From: Microbacterium trichothecenolyticum
Lineage (GTDB): Bacteria; Actinomycetota; Actinomycetes; Actinomycetales; Microbacteriaceae
Reading direction: 5' to 3'
Assembly (NCBI RefSeq): GCF_000956465.1
Contig: NZ_JYJA01000034.1
Coordinates: 1-64,000, forward strand
DNA length: 64,000 nucleotides
Every line of letters starts with the position of its first letter. Within the stretch, counting starts at the first letter, position 1. The notes below the pieces were generated by a model, which was given only the letters and a program-made list of their open reading frames with translations, had not been told where the DNA came from and did no database searches. A program made the position numbers and the translations under genes. Below, in pieces: positions 39,078 to 53,465 of this stretch.

Positions 39078-39959
39078 TCACTCGCGTCCGAGATCGCGGT
39101 GCGTCACACGGACGGCGACGCCGGGCACGCTCGCGAGACGCTGCGCGAGCTCGCGCACCATCACGACGGAGCGGTGCTTCCCGCCGGTGCAGCCGATCGC
39201 GACGACCGAGTGGCTCTTGTTCTCCCGCTGGTACCCCTCGAGCACGGGACGCAGTGCCGCGCTGTACGCGTCGAGGAATTCCTGTGCGCCCTCCTGGCCG
39301 AGGACGTATTCGCGGACCTCCTCGTCCTCCCCCGTGAACGGGCGCAGCCGCTCGTCCCAGAACGGGTTCGGAAGGAACCGCATGTCCGCCACGATGTCGG
39401 CGTCCGGCGGCAGCCCGTACTTGAAGCCGAAGCTCTGGAGCGTCACCGTATGGCGCGCGGCGCCTGCTTCGCTGAAGAGGTCGGCGACCTTGGTGGCCAG
39501 CTGGTGGATGTTGTACGACGACGTGTCGATGATGACGTCGGCGCTCTCGCGGACCGCCGCGAGGCGGCCGCGCTCGCGACGGATGCCGTCGAGGATCGTG
39601 CCGTCGCCCTGCAGCGGATGCGGGCGCCTCACGGCCTCGAAGCGCCGCACGAGCACCTCGTCCGAGGCATCCAGGAACAGCAGCCGGATCTGGCGGCGCT
39701 CCCGGAGCGAGCGCATCGCGTCGGGCAGGTCCGAGAAGAGGTCGCGCCCGCGCACGTCGACCACGACGGCGACCCGCGGCAGCACGCCGCCGGCGAGCTC
39801 GGTGAGCTCGAGCAGCGGCTTGAGCATCTGCGGCGGCAGATTGTCGACGACGTACCAGTCGAGATCCTCCAGTGCGTTCGCCGCGGTGGACCGTCCGGCG
39901 CCCGACATCCCCGTGACGATCAGCACTTCTCCGACGTCGTGACGCGTCGCCTCGCCCAT
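39078..39959 (-). CDS. rapZ: RapZ (YvcJ) RNase adaptor / nucleotide-binding protein
   Basis: A 293-residue protein: Walker [29 protein letters not shown], and the C-terminal domain with [23 protein letters not shown] and [17 protein letters not shown]. In E. coli RapZ controls GlmZ decay; in Gram-positives YvcJ binds nucleotides and its partner is unknown. ATG 39959 gives the family-like N-terminus. The frame extends upstream to 39989, but a TAGGCT -10 box (39979-39984) lies there. GTG 39965 is an alternative leaderless start. Confidence 0.92.
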   Translation of the reverse strand: MGEATRHDVGEVLIVTGMSGAGRSTAANALEDLDWYVVDNLPPQMLKPLLELTELAGGVLPRVAVVVDVRGRDLFSDLPDAMRSLRERRQIRLLFLDASDEVLVRRFEAVRRPHPLQGDGTILDGIRRERGRLAAVRESADVIIDTSSYNIHQLATKVADLFSEAGAARHTVTLQSFGFKYGLPPDADIVADMRFLPNPFWDERLRPFTGEDEEVREYVLGQEGAQEFLDAYSAALRPVLEGYQRENKSHSVVAIGCTGGKHRSVVMVRELAQRLASVPGVAVRVTHRDLGRE

Positions 39960-40020
39960 GACCACCCCCGTCCCGACAAGCCTAGTCATACCGGACCTCC
40001 GCTCGGCGGCGCGACGGGCG

Positions 40021-41952
40021 CTATGACGCGTCGGAGAGAGCGACCGGCTGGGCGAGGTGGGCGTGGATGGCCGACGCGAGCTTCGGACCGACCCCCGGAA
40101 GCTCGGCGATCTCCTCCGGCGTCGCCTTCTTCAGCGCCGACACCGACCCGAAGTGGCGCAGCAGCGCCTTGATCCGCGCGTCGCCGAGGCCCGGCACCTC
40201 CGCCAGCACACTCTGGATGTCGCGGCGGCGGCGCTTGCGCTGATGCGTGATCGCGAAGCGGTGGGCCTCGTCGCGCAGCCGCTGCAGCAGGTACAGCGCC
40301 TCCGACGTGCGGGGCAGGATGACGGGGTACTCCTCCCCCGGCAGCCACACCTCCTCGAGGCGCTTGGCGATGCCGCACAGCGCGATCTCCTCGTGGCCGG
40401 CATCGCGCAGCGCCCGCGCCGCGGCCTCGACCTGGGGCTTGCCGCCGTCGACGACCAGCAGCTGCGGCCGGTACGCGAAGCGCGGGCGACGCCGCTCGGT
40501 CACCACCTCGCCGTCCGCGGTCGGGTCGGCCGAGGCACCCGGCTCGTTCTCTTCCGGACGATCGAGGTACGCGAGCCGGCGCGTGAGCACCTGGTAGAGC
40601 GAGTCGGTGTCGTCGGTGGTCTCGGCGACGCCGAACGAGCGGTACTGGTCTTTGCGGGGCAGGCCGTCCTCGAAGACGACCATCGACGCGACGACGTTCG
40701 TGCCGCTCAGGTGCGAGACGTCGAAGCACTCGATGCGCAGCGGCGCCTCGACGAGGTCGAGCGCCTCCTGCAGGTCGGTGAGCGCCTGGCTGCGGGCGAC
40801 GTAGTCGCTGGTGCGGCGGGTCTTGTGGAGCATCAGCGCCTGCTGCGCGTTGAGCGTGGCGGTGCGCATGAGGTCGGCCTTGCGGCCACGCTGTGCGATC
40901 TGGATCGTCACGGCCTTGCCACGGCGCCCGCGAAGCCACTCCTCGAGGTCGGCGGCGTCGTCGGGCATCGTCGGCACCAGCACCTGCTTCGGGATGTCGG
41001 CGCCAGCGGCGTTTCCGTACGTCCGCTGCAGCACCTGGTCGACGAGTTCGCCACCGGTGATGTCGAGCTCTTTCTCGATCGTCGTCGCGCGCACGCCGCG
41101 CACGCGGCCGCCGCGGATCACGAAGTGCTGCACCGTGGCGGCCAGCTCGTCCTCGGCGATGCCGAAAAGATCGGCGTCGGTGTCGGCGGCGAGCACGAGC
41201 GCGCTGCGGTTCAGCACGGCGTCGATCGACTGCAGCCGGTCACGGTACACGGCGGCCGCCTCGTAGTCCATCGCGGCGGACGCCTCGCGCATGCGCGCGG
41301 TGAGCTCCCTGGTGAACCGTTGATCGCCGCCTGACATGAACGCGATGAAGTCGTCGACGATCGCCCGGTGCTCCTCGACGGTGACCTTCATCGAGCACGG
41401 CCCGCCGCAGCGCCCGATCTGCCCCGGGAAGCACGGGCGCCCGGTCGCCATCGCCTTCTTGTACGACGCGTCGCTGCAGGTGCGGATCGGGAACACCCGG
41501 ATCATCAGATCGATCGTGTCGTGGACCGCCCACACCTTCGGGTACGGGCCGAAGTACTTGGCCCCCGGGATGCGGCGGTTGCGCGTCACGATGACGCGCG
41601 GTGCCTCGTCGGCGAGCGTGATCGCCATGAACGGGTACGACTTGTCGTCCTTGTAGCGGACGTTGAACGGCGGATCGAACTCCTTGATCCACTGGTACTC
41701 GAGCTGCAGCGAGTCGACGTCGGTCGCGACGACCGTCCACTCGACGGACGCGGCGGTCGTCACCATCCGCCGCGTGCGCTCGTGGAGCGTGTGCAGCGGC
41801 GCGAAGTAGTTCGACAGGCGGGCGCGGAGGTTCTTCGCCTTGCCGACGTACAGCACGCGCCCGTCGCGGTCTCGGAAGCGGTAGACCCCGGGATTCGTCG
41901 GGATCTCGCCCGGCTTCGGCTTGTACGGGACGGTGGGAGCAGAGCGCGCCAT
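40021..41952 (-). CDS. uvrC: UvrC excinuclease subunit
   Basis: A 643-residue UvrC: N-terminal GIY-YIG nuclease ([20 protein letters not shown]), Cys cluster after PIRTCSD...CGGPC, UvrB-interacting UVR motif ([17 protein letters not shown]), RNase H-like nuclease core with [19 protein letters not shown], and tandem helix-hairpin-helix at the end ([30 protein letters not shown]). It makes the dual incisions in nucleotide excision repair. It lies 5 nt after the uvrA stop, so it is in an operon with it. Confidence 0.97.
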   Translation of the reverse strand: MARSAPTVPYKPKPGEIPTNPGVYRFRDRDGRVLYVGKAKNLRARLSNYFAPLHTLHERTRRMVTTAASVEWTVVATDVDSLQLEYQWIKEFDPPFNVRYKDDKSYPFMAITLADEAPRVIVTRNRRIPGAKYFGPYPKVWAVHDTIDLMIRVFPIRTCSDASYKKAMATGRPCFPGQIGRCGGPCSMKVTVEEHRAIVDDFIAFMSGGDQRFTRELTARMREASAAMDYEAAAVYRDRLQSIDAVLNRSALVLAADTDADLFGIAEDELAATVQHFVIRGGRVRGVRATTIEKELDITGGELVDQVLQRTYGNAAGADIPKQVLVPTMPDDAADLEEWLRGRRGKAVTIQIAQRGRKADLMRTATLNAQQALMLHKTRRTSDYVARSQALTDLQEALDLVEAPLRIECFDVSHLSGTNVVASMVVFEDGLPRKDQYRSFGVAETTDDTDSLYQVLTRRLAYLDRPEENEPGASADPTADGEVVTERRRPRFAYRPQLLVVDGGKPQVEAAARALRDAGHEEIALCGIAKRLEEVWLPGEEYPVILPRTSEALYLLQRLRDEAHRFAITHQRKRRRRDIQSVLAEVPGLGDARIKALLRHFGSVSALKKATPEEIAELPGVGPKLASAIHAHLAQPVALSDAS

Positions 41953-41957
41953 GCCGC

Positions 41958-44909
<2,952 letters not shown>

Positions 44910-44915
44910 CCGACA

Positions 44916-44921
44916 AGTCTA
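44916..44921 (-). promoter_or_regulatory. -10 box TAGACT, leaderless uvrA-uvrC
   Basis: TAGACT ends 6 nt before the uvrA GTG. The context CTAGACTTGTCGGG closely matches that before rapZ (CTAGGCTTGTCGGG). No LexA-like box is obvious beside it. Confidence 0.55.
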
Positions 44922-44991
44922 GGTGGGGCCTCCGACACGAGGGCTGGGAGCTGTTCGCCGTAGGCGAAGGGGCGGTACCGCGGGCCCCGGA

Positions 44992-45435
44992 TCAGCGGGC
45001 GCCGGCGAAGGGCTGCAGCGCGTCCCGGAGCGCCAGGAGCGCCGCGGCATCCGTCCCGACGCTCGCCATCACCTTGCCGGGGACCTCCAGCGCCTGGGCG
45101 CGAAGACGCCGGCCGGCCTCCGTGAGGCGGACGTCGAGCACCCGCTCGTCGTCGTCGCGACGCGAACGGGTGACGAGGTCCTGCGCCTCGAGGCGCTTCA
45201 CGAGGGGCGACAGCGTCGCGGGCTCCAGCGCGAGCTCGGCGGCGAGCTCGCGCAGCGAGCGGGGCGACCGCTCCCACAGCGCGAGCATCACGAGGTACTG
45301 CGGGTGCGTGAGGCCGAGCGGCTCGAGGATCGGCCGGTACAGCCCGACGACGTTGCGCGCCGCGGTCACGAGCGCGAAGCAGACCTGGTTGTCGAGCTTG
45401 AGCAGGTCGTCGGGGCTGAGTTCGGCATTCGTCAC
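44992..45435 (-). CDS. MarR family regulator, OhrR-like
   Basis: A 147-residue winged-helix regulator. The N-terminal LDNQVCFALVTAAR has a Cys19 at the position of the peroxide-sensing cysteine of OhrR, followed by LGLTHPQYLVMLALWE, the OhrR-type dimer/HTH entry, and the wing RRDDDERVLDVRLTEAGR. OhrR proteins respond to organic hydroperoxides and normally control ohr. No ohr gene is in the window; the divergent neighbour is a small zinc-ribbon protein. GTG 45435 is leaderless (TAGGAT, 45442-45447). It probably represses itself via the operator at 45454-45474. Confidence 0.85.
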   Translation of the reverse strand: MTNAELSPDDLLKLDNQVCFALVTAARNVVGLYRPILEPLGLTHPQYLVMLALWERSPRSLRELAAELALEPATLSPLVKRLEAQDLVTRSRRDDDERVLDVRLTEAGRRLRAQALEVPGKVMASVGTDAAALLALRDALQPFAGAR

Positions 45436-45441
45436 CCGATG

Positions 45442-45474
45442 ATCCTATCGCCCACTAATCGTTAGTACACTAAG
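45442..45474. promoter_or_regulatory. divergent leaderless promoters with overlapping MarR operator
   Basis: Minus -10 TAGGAT (45442-45447) ends 6 nt before the regulator GTG. Plus -10 TACACT (45466-45471) ends 7 nt before the ATG at 45479. Between and over the plus promoter lie three alternating half-sites ACTAA-TTAGT-ACTAA (45454-45458, 45462-45466, 45469-45473), forming two interlocked inverted repeats that would block both promoters when bound. Confidence 0.6.
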
Positions 45475-45478
45475 GAAC

Positions 45479-45733
45479 ATGCCAGACACGGATGCCCCCA
45501 CCCCCGACCGCCGTCCGCTCCGCGAGCGCGTGCGCGAAGCGGGCGGCTGGTACGCGTTCCTGAACACGAATCTCATCCGTGTCGCCGGCCCCGCCGCCGT
45601 CGGCCCCTACGAGACGACTCCCCCGCCGAGTCAGGCGGAACGGGCCGAGCGCGCGTGCCCGCTCTGCGGCGCGCCGATCTCGCAGCACACGTTCGACCGC
45701 TCGGGGCCGAAGCCCCTCATGCACTGCCCGTAG
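45479..45733 (+). CDS. small protein with C-terminal zinc ribbon
   Basis: An 84-residue soluble protein. The first half is Pro/Arg-rich (PDRRPLRERVREAGGWYAFL), the second half has CPLCGAPISQHTFDRS and a terminal MHCP, giving Cys-x2-Cys plus His/Cys near the end, a likely zinc ribbon. Function unknown. It is divergent from the OhrR-like gene and its leaderless promoter (TACACT) carries the operator half-sites, so it is probably a regulon member and may act in the oxidative or electrophile response (inference). Confidence 0.75.
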   Translation: MPDTDAPTPDRRPLRERVREAGGWYAFLNTNLIRVAGPAAVGPYETTPPPSQAERAERACPLCGAPISQHTFDRSGPKPLMHCP

Positions 45734-45770
45734 TCCTGGGCGGTCTTCGAGCCACGTCGAAGGCGCGGCC

Positions 45771-47852
<2,082 letters not shown>

Positions 47853-47933
47853 CAATCCAGCGTAGGCGCGACCCCCGACATCGGGGCGGCGTTCGCGACC
47901 AGCGGATGCCGCGGACTGCTGTCCGCGCGGGAC

Positions 47934-48599
47934 TCAGCCGCCGAAGCCCCCGCCGCCGTCGAACCCGCCGCCGAAGCCCCCGGCGTCGAATCCGCCGCCG
48001 AAACCGCCCCCGTCGAACCCGCCGCCGCCGTCGAACCCGCCACCACCGCCGTCGTAGCCGCCCGAGCCGGGGTCGTACGTGTCGCCGATCCATGCGGGAC
48101 CGTCGCCCAGCTGCAGGGATCCGGCACCGACGGTGTAGTACGCGGCCACCGAGCTCGACAGCAGGAACTGGTTCGCCACGATGATCAGTGCGCCGGCGTT
48201 CACGAGCATCGAGCGCACATCGACGTCGTCGCGCGGGTCGCGGTCCAGGGCGTCGACCGCCGTGCGGGCGGGGTCGGTCACGGCCGCGGCCGCCGCATCC
48301 GCTCCCCTGCTCTCGCCACGGCGCGCCTTGTGCTCCTCGGCTCGGCGGACCAGCCGCGCGATGACCGTCGGATCCTCGGCGGCGGCATCGCGTTCCGACT
48401 CCGCGAGGAACGGCCGCAGCCGCTCGAACATCTCGCGCCGGCGCTCCGGAGGCACGTCGGCGAAGGCCGACGCATGGGCGCTCTCGATCACGGACGCGGG
48501 GAGGGTGTTGAGGAGATAGACGTAGCGCGCGATGCGCTCCTCGTCGGTCGTCGCACCATAGGGCGTCTTGCGGCGCCGGAACCTCGAGAACACGGCCAT
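47934..48599 (-). CDS. single-helix protein with Gly/Asp/Phe-rich tail, paralogue A
   Basis: A 221-residue protein. Residues about 18-90 are helical and charged with RYVYLLNTLP, IESAHASAFADV and ERLRPFL; one membrane helix follows (SMLVNAGALIIVANQFLL); the last 40 residues are almost pure Gly/Phe/Asp repeats ending in GFGG. The helical part matches the protein at 53466-54119. ATG 48599 follows the strong ribosome site GAGGAGG, and TAGCCT (48625-48630) is a -10 candidate. The Gly-rich tail may be a disordered or interaction segment. Function not recognised. Confidence 0.75.
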   Translation of the reverse strand: MAVFSRFRRRKTPYGATTDEERIARYVYLLNTLPASVIESAHASAFADVPPERRREMFERLRPFLAESERDAAAEDPTVIARLVRRAEEHKARRGESRGADAAAAAVTDPARTAVDALDRDPRDDVDVRSMLVNAGALIIVANQFLLSSSVAAYYTVGAGSLQLGDGPAWIGDTYDPGSGGYDGGGGGFDGGGGFDGGGFGGGFDAGGFGGGFDGGGGFGG

Positions 48600-48626
48600 C
48601 GGGTACCTCCTCGATCCGTCTCCAGG

Positions 48627-49250
48627 CTACGTTCGTGCGGTGCGCTGCGCGACGTGCTCGTCGAGCGAGTCCCACAGCGCGTCGACCTGGCGCCGGGTGC
48701 TCTCGAGCGAACCCGCGGTGTCGATCACGACATCGGCGATCCGCAGGCGCGCGTCGTCGGGCACCTGCGACGCGAGGCGGGCGGTCGCGTCCGTCTCGGT
48801 CATGCCGCGCAGCTCGACGAGGCGCCCGAGGCGGACGTCCTCGGGCGCGTGCGCCACGACGATGAGCTGCCAGGGGTCGTCGACACGCGCCTCGACGAGC
48901 AGCGGCACGTCGTAGACGACGACAGCGTCGGGATCGGCGGCGAACGCCTCCTCGAAGCGGCGCGCCGACTCGGCTCGGACGGCGGGGTGGACGATCCGGT
49001 TGAGCTGCGCGATCGCCGCTTCGTCGCCAAACACCCGGCTGCCGAGGGCCGCGCGATCGAGGGATCCGTCGGGGCGCAGCATCCGTTCCCCGAAGGTCTC
49101 GGCGATCGCAGCCAGCACGGGAGAGCCCGGCTGCTGCACCTCGCGGACCAGCTGATCGGCGTCGACGACGACGGCGCCGTGCTCCGCGAGACGACGGGCG
49201 ATCGTGGACTTTCCCGAGGCGATGCCTCCGGTGAGGGCGACGAGCGGCAT
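48627..49250 (-). CDS. coaE: dephospho-CoA kinase
   Basis: A 207-residue P-loop kinase: LTGGIASGKSTIARRL at the N-terminus, VVVDADQLVREV, RIVHPAVRAE, VVYDVPLLVEARVDD and a C-terminal lid region. It phosphorylates dephospho-CoA in the last step of CoA synthesis. ATG 49250 is set by the family N-terminus and by a CATGCT -10-like box (49257-49262) 6 nt upstream. The order uvrB - coaE (here with paralogue A between) is common in actinobacteria. Confidence 0.95.
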   Translation of the reverse strand: MPLVALTGGIASGKSTIARRLAEHGAVVVDADQLVREVQQPGSPVLAAIAETFGERMLRPDGSLDRAALGSRVFGDEAAIAQLNRIVHPAVRAESARRFEEAFAADPDAVVVYDVPLLVEARVDDPWQLIVVAHAPEDVRLGRLVELRGMTETDATARLASQVPDDARLRIADVVIDTAGSLESTRRQVDALWDSLDEHVAQRTART

Positions 49251-49755
49251 GGTTCGAGCATGCCACGCCGCACTGAAGCGGCGGGGCGCGGTCCCCTGCA
49301 AGCCTGCGCGGTTCCTGAGGCGGGCCTGAGCGGGCGTTGAGGCACCGGAGGTAGCCTCGGGGCACCCGAAGGACAGATCCACCCGTGTGGCACTGGGGAG
49401 GGCGGGAGATGAACGCCGGACGCGACATCGTGGCGCCCGACGCGGCACCGCCCCGCTGCACCAGCCGGATCGTCTTGAGGTACGGAAGGGCCGCGTGCGT
49501 GGGGACGATTGCGGCCCTGGTCCGTGCACGGAGGACGCGCGCAGGGCGGGTCGTGGGGAAGACTCCCGCCCTCCGCGCGGCCCGTCCAACCGGCGGGGCT
49601 GCGGACGCCCGCGAGCAGAGGCACCTGGCCCGAGCCGCCCACGGTCGCATTCCGTGATCGTCGACGGCCTGCCGCACCCGTTCCGAAGCGCGTTCTGGGA
49701 TATCATGACCGACGTCCATGGTCCGTCGACGGCACCGGACCCGGAGGGTGCATCG
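49251..49755. other. 505-bp region without a convincing gene
   Basis: Between coaE and the response regulator. On the plus strand TAGCCT (49352-49357) and TATCAT (49701-49706) are -10 candidates; the second fits the regulator, with a leader of about 43 nt and the ribosome site GGAGGG. A hairpin with long GC arms (49537-49550 and 49565-49578) lies between them. A Cys-poor, Arg-rich frame (49385-49657) uses AGG codons that are rare elsewhere here and looks non-coding. A small RNA or long leader is possible. Confidence 0.35.
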
Positions 49756-50499
49756 GTGGAAGAAGCGCGCGTCGCGGTGGTGATCGAGGACGAGGAAGAC
49801 ATCCGTTCTCTCCTGTCGACCGTGCTCGCCCAGGCGGGCTTCGAGGTGCACGGCGCGGCCAACGGCGCGGACGGCGTCGAACTCGTTCGCGAGCACCGTC
49901 CGCTGGTGACCACGCTCGACGTGAACATGCCCGGCATGGACGGCTTCGAGACCGCCAAGCGCATCCGGGCCATCAGCTCGACCTACATCGTGATGCTCAG
50001 CGCCCGTACCGAGGAGATCGACGCCCTCCAGGGCCTCGAGGCGGGGGCCGACGACTACGTCGCCAAGCCGTTCCGTCCGCGCGAGCTGCGTGCCCGCATC
50101 GACGCCATGCTGCGCCGGCCGCGGCACGTGGCGCCGGCCGACCCCGACGGCCAGAGCGAGAACGCCCCGCCCGAGGGCGTGTGGATCGAGCACCACGGGC
50201 TGCGCCTGAACGCCTCGACGCACCTCGTCACCGTCGACGACGAGGATGTCGAGCTGACGCGCAGCGAGTTCGACATCCTCGCCGACCTGCTCATGGCGGG
50301 CCGGCGCGTGCGCGCGAAGTCCGATCTCGCCCTGATGCTCCGCGGCGACCAGTACGCGGTCAGTGACTTCGTCTCCGACAGTGACGCCCGCGCGATCGAA
50401 GTGCACATGGCGAACCTCCGGCGCAAACTCGGCGAGTCGCCCTCGCAGCCCCGGTGGATCGAGACCGTCCGCGGCGTCGGCTATCGGCTCACCGCCTGA
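49756..50499 (+). CDS. OmpR-type response regulator
   Basis: A 247-residue regulator: receiver domain with VVIEDEEDI acidic pair, Asp55 in TTLDVNMPGMDG, Ser/Thr and Lys in VMLSAR and YVAKPFRPREL; a linker with EGVWIEHHG; and a C-terminal winged helix (LTRSEFDILADLLM ... RKLGESPSQPRWIETVRGVGYRL). GTG 49756 has GGAGGG 7 nt upstream. ATG 49705 in the same frame overlaps the -10 TATCAT and is rejected. It is convergent with the GGDEF/kinase operon and is the likely partner of the kinase at 51693-53366 (inference from proximity). Confidence 0.9.
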   Translation: MEEARVAVVIEDEEDIRSLLSTVLAQAGFEVHGAANGADGVELVREHRPLVTTLDVNMPGMDGFETAKRIRAISSTYIVMLSARTEEIDALQGLEAGADDYVAKPFRPRELRARIDAMLRRPRHVAPADPDGQSENAPPEGVWIEHHGLRLNASTHLVTVDDEDVELTRSEFDILADLLMAGRRVRAKSDLALMLRGDQYAVSDFVSDSDARAIEVHMANLRRKLGESPSQPRWIETVRGVGYRLTA

Positions 50500-50529
50500 C
50501 ACGTGCTCCGCGGCGGCGCACGGATGCCG

Positions 50530-51696
50530 CTACTCGCCCTCGTCGACGAGCACCGACGTCTCGACGTTCGCGGCTGCGCGGCTCGCCGCCTCGCGCGCGA
50601 CGCGGATGAGCTCGGCGGAGTCGTAGCCGGCCGTCTCGCTGAGCGCGACGCCGACGCCGACAACGGGGATCACTCCCCCGCCGACCTTGCCGAGGTCGTC
50701 GAAGAGGCCTCGGTAGATCGCGCCCGCCTGCCGGCGCGCCTCCTGCGCGGACGAGACAGCCAGACCGACGACGAGCCCGGTGTGGCCGTCCTGCCCCACG
50801 ACGGCGTTCGTCGGCGCGTGGTCGCGCACGCCGGTGCGCCACGTCGCCGCCAGTGCCCCGGCGACGTCGCTGCCGAACGCCGTGGAGATCTGGTCGAGGT
50901 CGTCCAGGCGCACGGCGGTCACCGCGATCGGCTCCAGGCGCCGCTCGGCACGCCGGCACATGCTCTCGAGCACGACAGCGAAGGAGCCCTCGGTGAGGAT
51001 GCCCTGCTCCTCGTCCACGGCCCGGGTCTCTCGCAGGTACCCGCGCATCGGAGCACGGCTCGCCCGGAGCACCGAGGTCACGACGACGGCGACGATCGTG
51101 AGGGTCACGGTGAGGTAGCTCGTGCTGATCGTGCCGAACGCGGTCTCGAACAGCGCGCTGTCGGGGCCGGAGGTCACGAAGGCCGTGGTGCGCGACACGT
51201 AGTACAGCGACTGGAATCCGAGGACCGCCCCCAGCACCCACGCCGTCCGCGACTCCCGCATGTCGCCGCGGAGGCACTCCACCGCCCCTGCGCCGGCGAA
51301 GGCGAGCAGCGGCACGAACATCCACAGTGCGCCCGCCCAGTCGCCGCCTGCCCCTCCCTCGACGGCGACGGCCGCGGCCGCGGCGGTCACCGCGACGGCC
51401 ACGAGGATCGCCGACCAGCGCATGTCGCGCCCGTTGAAGCGGCGGCATCCCAGCCACATGCAGCCGGTGCCCGCGACGAACGCCGCGTTGCCGACGGCGA
51501 TCGCCCACCACGCGCCCTCCGACTGCACCCAGATCGTGTACGCGAGGGTGGTGAGCATCGCCGCGAGGAAGGCGATCGCCCAGATGCGCCCCGCGCCCTC
51601 GTCCCGTCGCAACAGCGTCTCGAGGATGAACAGCACGCCGCTGACGTTGACGACCAGAGCGGTCATGATGAGCACGCTCGCCAGATCGAGGGTCAT
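50530..51696 (-). CDS. membrane protein with degenerate GGDEF domain
   Basis: A 388-residue protein. About seven hydrophobic helices fill residues 1-220 (from LASVLIMTALVVNVSGVLFI to LTVTLTIVAVVVTSVL). The cytoplasmic part from about 255 follows the GGDEF fold: AVRLDDLDQISTAFGSDVAG, IYRGLFDDLG, VGVGVALSETAG and LIRVAREAASRAA. Where a diguanylate cyclase has GGDEF this protein has GQDGHTG, and the first metal aspartate region is RLDD, so cyclase activity is unlikely. The ATG overlaps the kinase stop (ATGA), so it may be a signalling partner or c-di-GMP/GTP-binding accessory of that kinase. Confidence 0.8.
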   Translation of the reverse strand: MTLDLASVLIMTALVVNVSGVLFILETLLRRDEGAGRIWAIAFLAAMLTTLAYTIWVQSEGAWWAIAVGNAAFVAGTGCMWLGCRRFNGRDMRWSAILVAVAVTAAAAAVAVEGGAGGDWAGALWMFVPLLAFAGAGAVECLRGDMRESRTAWVLGAVLGFQSLYYVSRTTAFVTSGPDSALFETAFGTISTSYLTVTLTIVAVVVTSVLRASRAPMRGYLRETRAVDEEQGILTEGSFAVVLESMCRRAERRLEPIAVTAVRLDDLDQISTAFGSDVAGALAATWRTGVRDHAPTNAVVGQDGHTGLVVGLAVSSAQEARRQAGAIYRGLFDDLGKVGGGVIPVVGVGVALSETAGYDSAELIRVAREAASRAAANVETSVLVDEGE

Positions 51697-53366
51697 CCTT
51701 CTTCTCCTTCCGGGGCGACCGCGGGCAGCTTCACGATGAAGGTGGAGCCGACGCCGGGCGCACTGTGGAGCGCGAGCTCGCCGCCGTGCGCGCGCACGAT
51801 GTCGCGGGTGATCGCGAGGCCGAGGCCGGTACCCGATCTGCGCTCGCCTCCCGCCTTGTAGTAGCGCTGGAAGAGACGCGAACGGTCGGCGTCCGAGATG
51901 CCCACGCCGGTGTCGCGCACCAGGATCCAGCTCGACGTGCCGTCGGTCGTCGTGCCGACGAACACCGTGCCGCCGTCCTTGTTGTAGGCGATGGCGTTCG
52001 ACACGAGATTGTCGACGACCTGCCGCAGCCGCAGCGGGTCGGCCCACGCGGTCGCGGGCTCGAGGCCCGTCTCGTCGATCGTGATCGCCCGGGCGGCGGC
52101 CCGCGGGAGGGCGTCGGCCGCCGCGCCGCGCATGAGGTCTCGCGCATCGAGGAGCTGAGGGGCGAGGGATGCCTCGACCGACGACGGCGACGAACTCGAC
52201 GCGGCGAGGATGTCGGCCACGATGCGCAGCAGTCGCTCCGCGTTGCGCTCGGCCACGTCGAGGCTGGCGCGCACCGCGTCGGGGGTGTCGGGATCCTCGA
52301 TGGCGAGGTCGAGATAGCCCAGGATCGAGGTGAGCGGCGTCCGCAGCTCGTGCGACACCGAGGCCACCAGGTCGTCGCGCGCGCGGAGGGCGCTGAGCTC
52401 GGCGGTCACGTCGCGCGAGACGACCACGGCACCGGCGTCGGCGCCGTCGGGATCGATGAGGCGACGCGCGGTGATCGTGAGCGCCCGGCGCGGTCCGGGC
52501 TCTGCCCCGAACCACACCACCTGGTCGTCGAACGCCTCGCCGCGGCGCGCACGTTCGAGGGGGAGCTCGTCGGGCGGCAGCGGGGAGGTGCCGTCATCGC
52601 GGAAGGCCGGCACCTCGATGCCGTCGGGGTCGAGCTCGAACCCCTGCAGGAGCCTGCCGTGGGCCTCGTTCGTGACCGCGACGCGGCCGCTCGTGCCCAT
52701 CCGCACCACGCCGAAGTCGACGGCGTCCAGCACCTCCGTGACGACCTGCTCCTGACGCCGGGTGCGCGCGAGCACGCTCGCCAGCAGTGCCGACTGCTTG
52801 GCCAGCAGCATGCGCTGCGCGTCCGACCGGCGCGCGTTGAGGTGGCTGGTGGCGGCGACGGCGACGATCACGAGCGGCAGCAGGAACGTCCGGTACGTGA
52901 CCTCGGTGGCGCTGAGCGCCGTCAGCACGCTGACGATCCCCGCGATCGCCACGATCACGCCGAACAGCCCGAGCAGCCCGAACCCGCCGGCGAGCCAGGT
53001 CGCGGGGAAGATCCACAGCAGTCCCAGCACCGTGTCGGGCGCTGCGATCTGCATGAGGGTGATGGCGACGATGTCGACGGAGGGAACCACGGCGACCCAC
53101 CCGTACGGCAGGCGACCCCAGGGCACCACGAGCGTGGCGGCCGTCACTGCGACCACGAGGACGACCCCCAGGAAGAACAGCAGCTGCTCGCCGCCGAACG
53201 GCCCGATCGCCACGAGCACCCCGAGGACGAACACCACTGCGGTCAGCAGCAGCTGGTTGAGCATCGCGGTGCGACCGCGCGTGCGGTCGGCTCCCTCCGG
53301 CGCGGTCCCGCCCGTGCGGGATCGCGCCGCAGGCGCTCCCGGCTCGCCCGGCGTCGCGGCGCTCAT
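51693..53366 (-). CDS. membrane sensor histidine kinase
   Basis: A 557-residue kinase. A Thr/Pro/Gly-rich N-terminal tail is followed by about six membrane helices (residues about 36-185), a PAS-like segment (VTEVLDAVDFGVVRMGTSGR ... VVVSRDVTAELSALRARDD), HisKA with His339 in VSHELRTPLTSILGY, and HATPase with VDNLVSNAIAYN, VRDTGVGISDAD and GTGLGLAI. ATG 53366 is leaderless (TACCGT, 53373-53378). The downstream degenerate-GGDEF gene overlaps it. The nearest response regulator is the convergent gene at 49756. Confidence 0.92.
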   Translation of the reverse strand: MSAATPGEPGAPAARSRTGGTAPEGADRTRGRTAMLNQLLLTAVVFVLGVLVAIGPFGGEQLLFFLGVVLVVAVTAATLVVPWGRLPYGWVAVVPSVDIVAITLMQIAAPDTVLGLLWIFPATWLAGGFGLLGLFGVIVAIAGIVSVLTALSATEVTYRTFLLPLVIVAVAATSHLNARRSDAQRMLLAKQSALLASVLARTRRQEQVVTEVLDAVDFGVVRMGTSGRVAVTNEAHGRLLQGFELDPDGIEVPAFRDDGTSPLPPDELPLERARRGEAFDDQVVWFGAEPGPRRALTITARRLIDPDGADAGAVVVSRDVTAELSALRARDDLVASVSHELRTPLTSILGYLDLAIEDPDTPDAVRASLDVAERNAERLLRIVADILAASSSSPSSVEASLAPQLLDARDLMRGAAADALPRAAARAITIDETGLEPATAWADPLRLRQVVDNLVSNAIAYNKDGGTVFVGTTTDGTSSWILVRDTGVGISDADRSRLFQRYYKAGGERRSGTGLGLAITRDIVRAHGGELALHSAPGVGSTFIVKLPAVAPEGEEG

Positions 53367-53465
53367 ACCGCGACGGTAACGGATGCCGCACCCCTGCGCC
53401 CGAACGGCGCGCTCGGCGCCGCCCACCGGGTGCGCGAACGCGGGGCCCGATCGCCCGGCGCCGGG

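Noticed and set aside
49385..49657. Possible small gene between coaE and the response regulator
   Set aside because: Arg/Ala-rich with AGG and other codons rare in the neighbours, no homologous pattern, and no clear promoter-to-start spacing.
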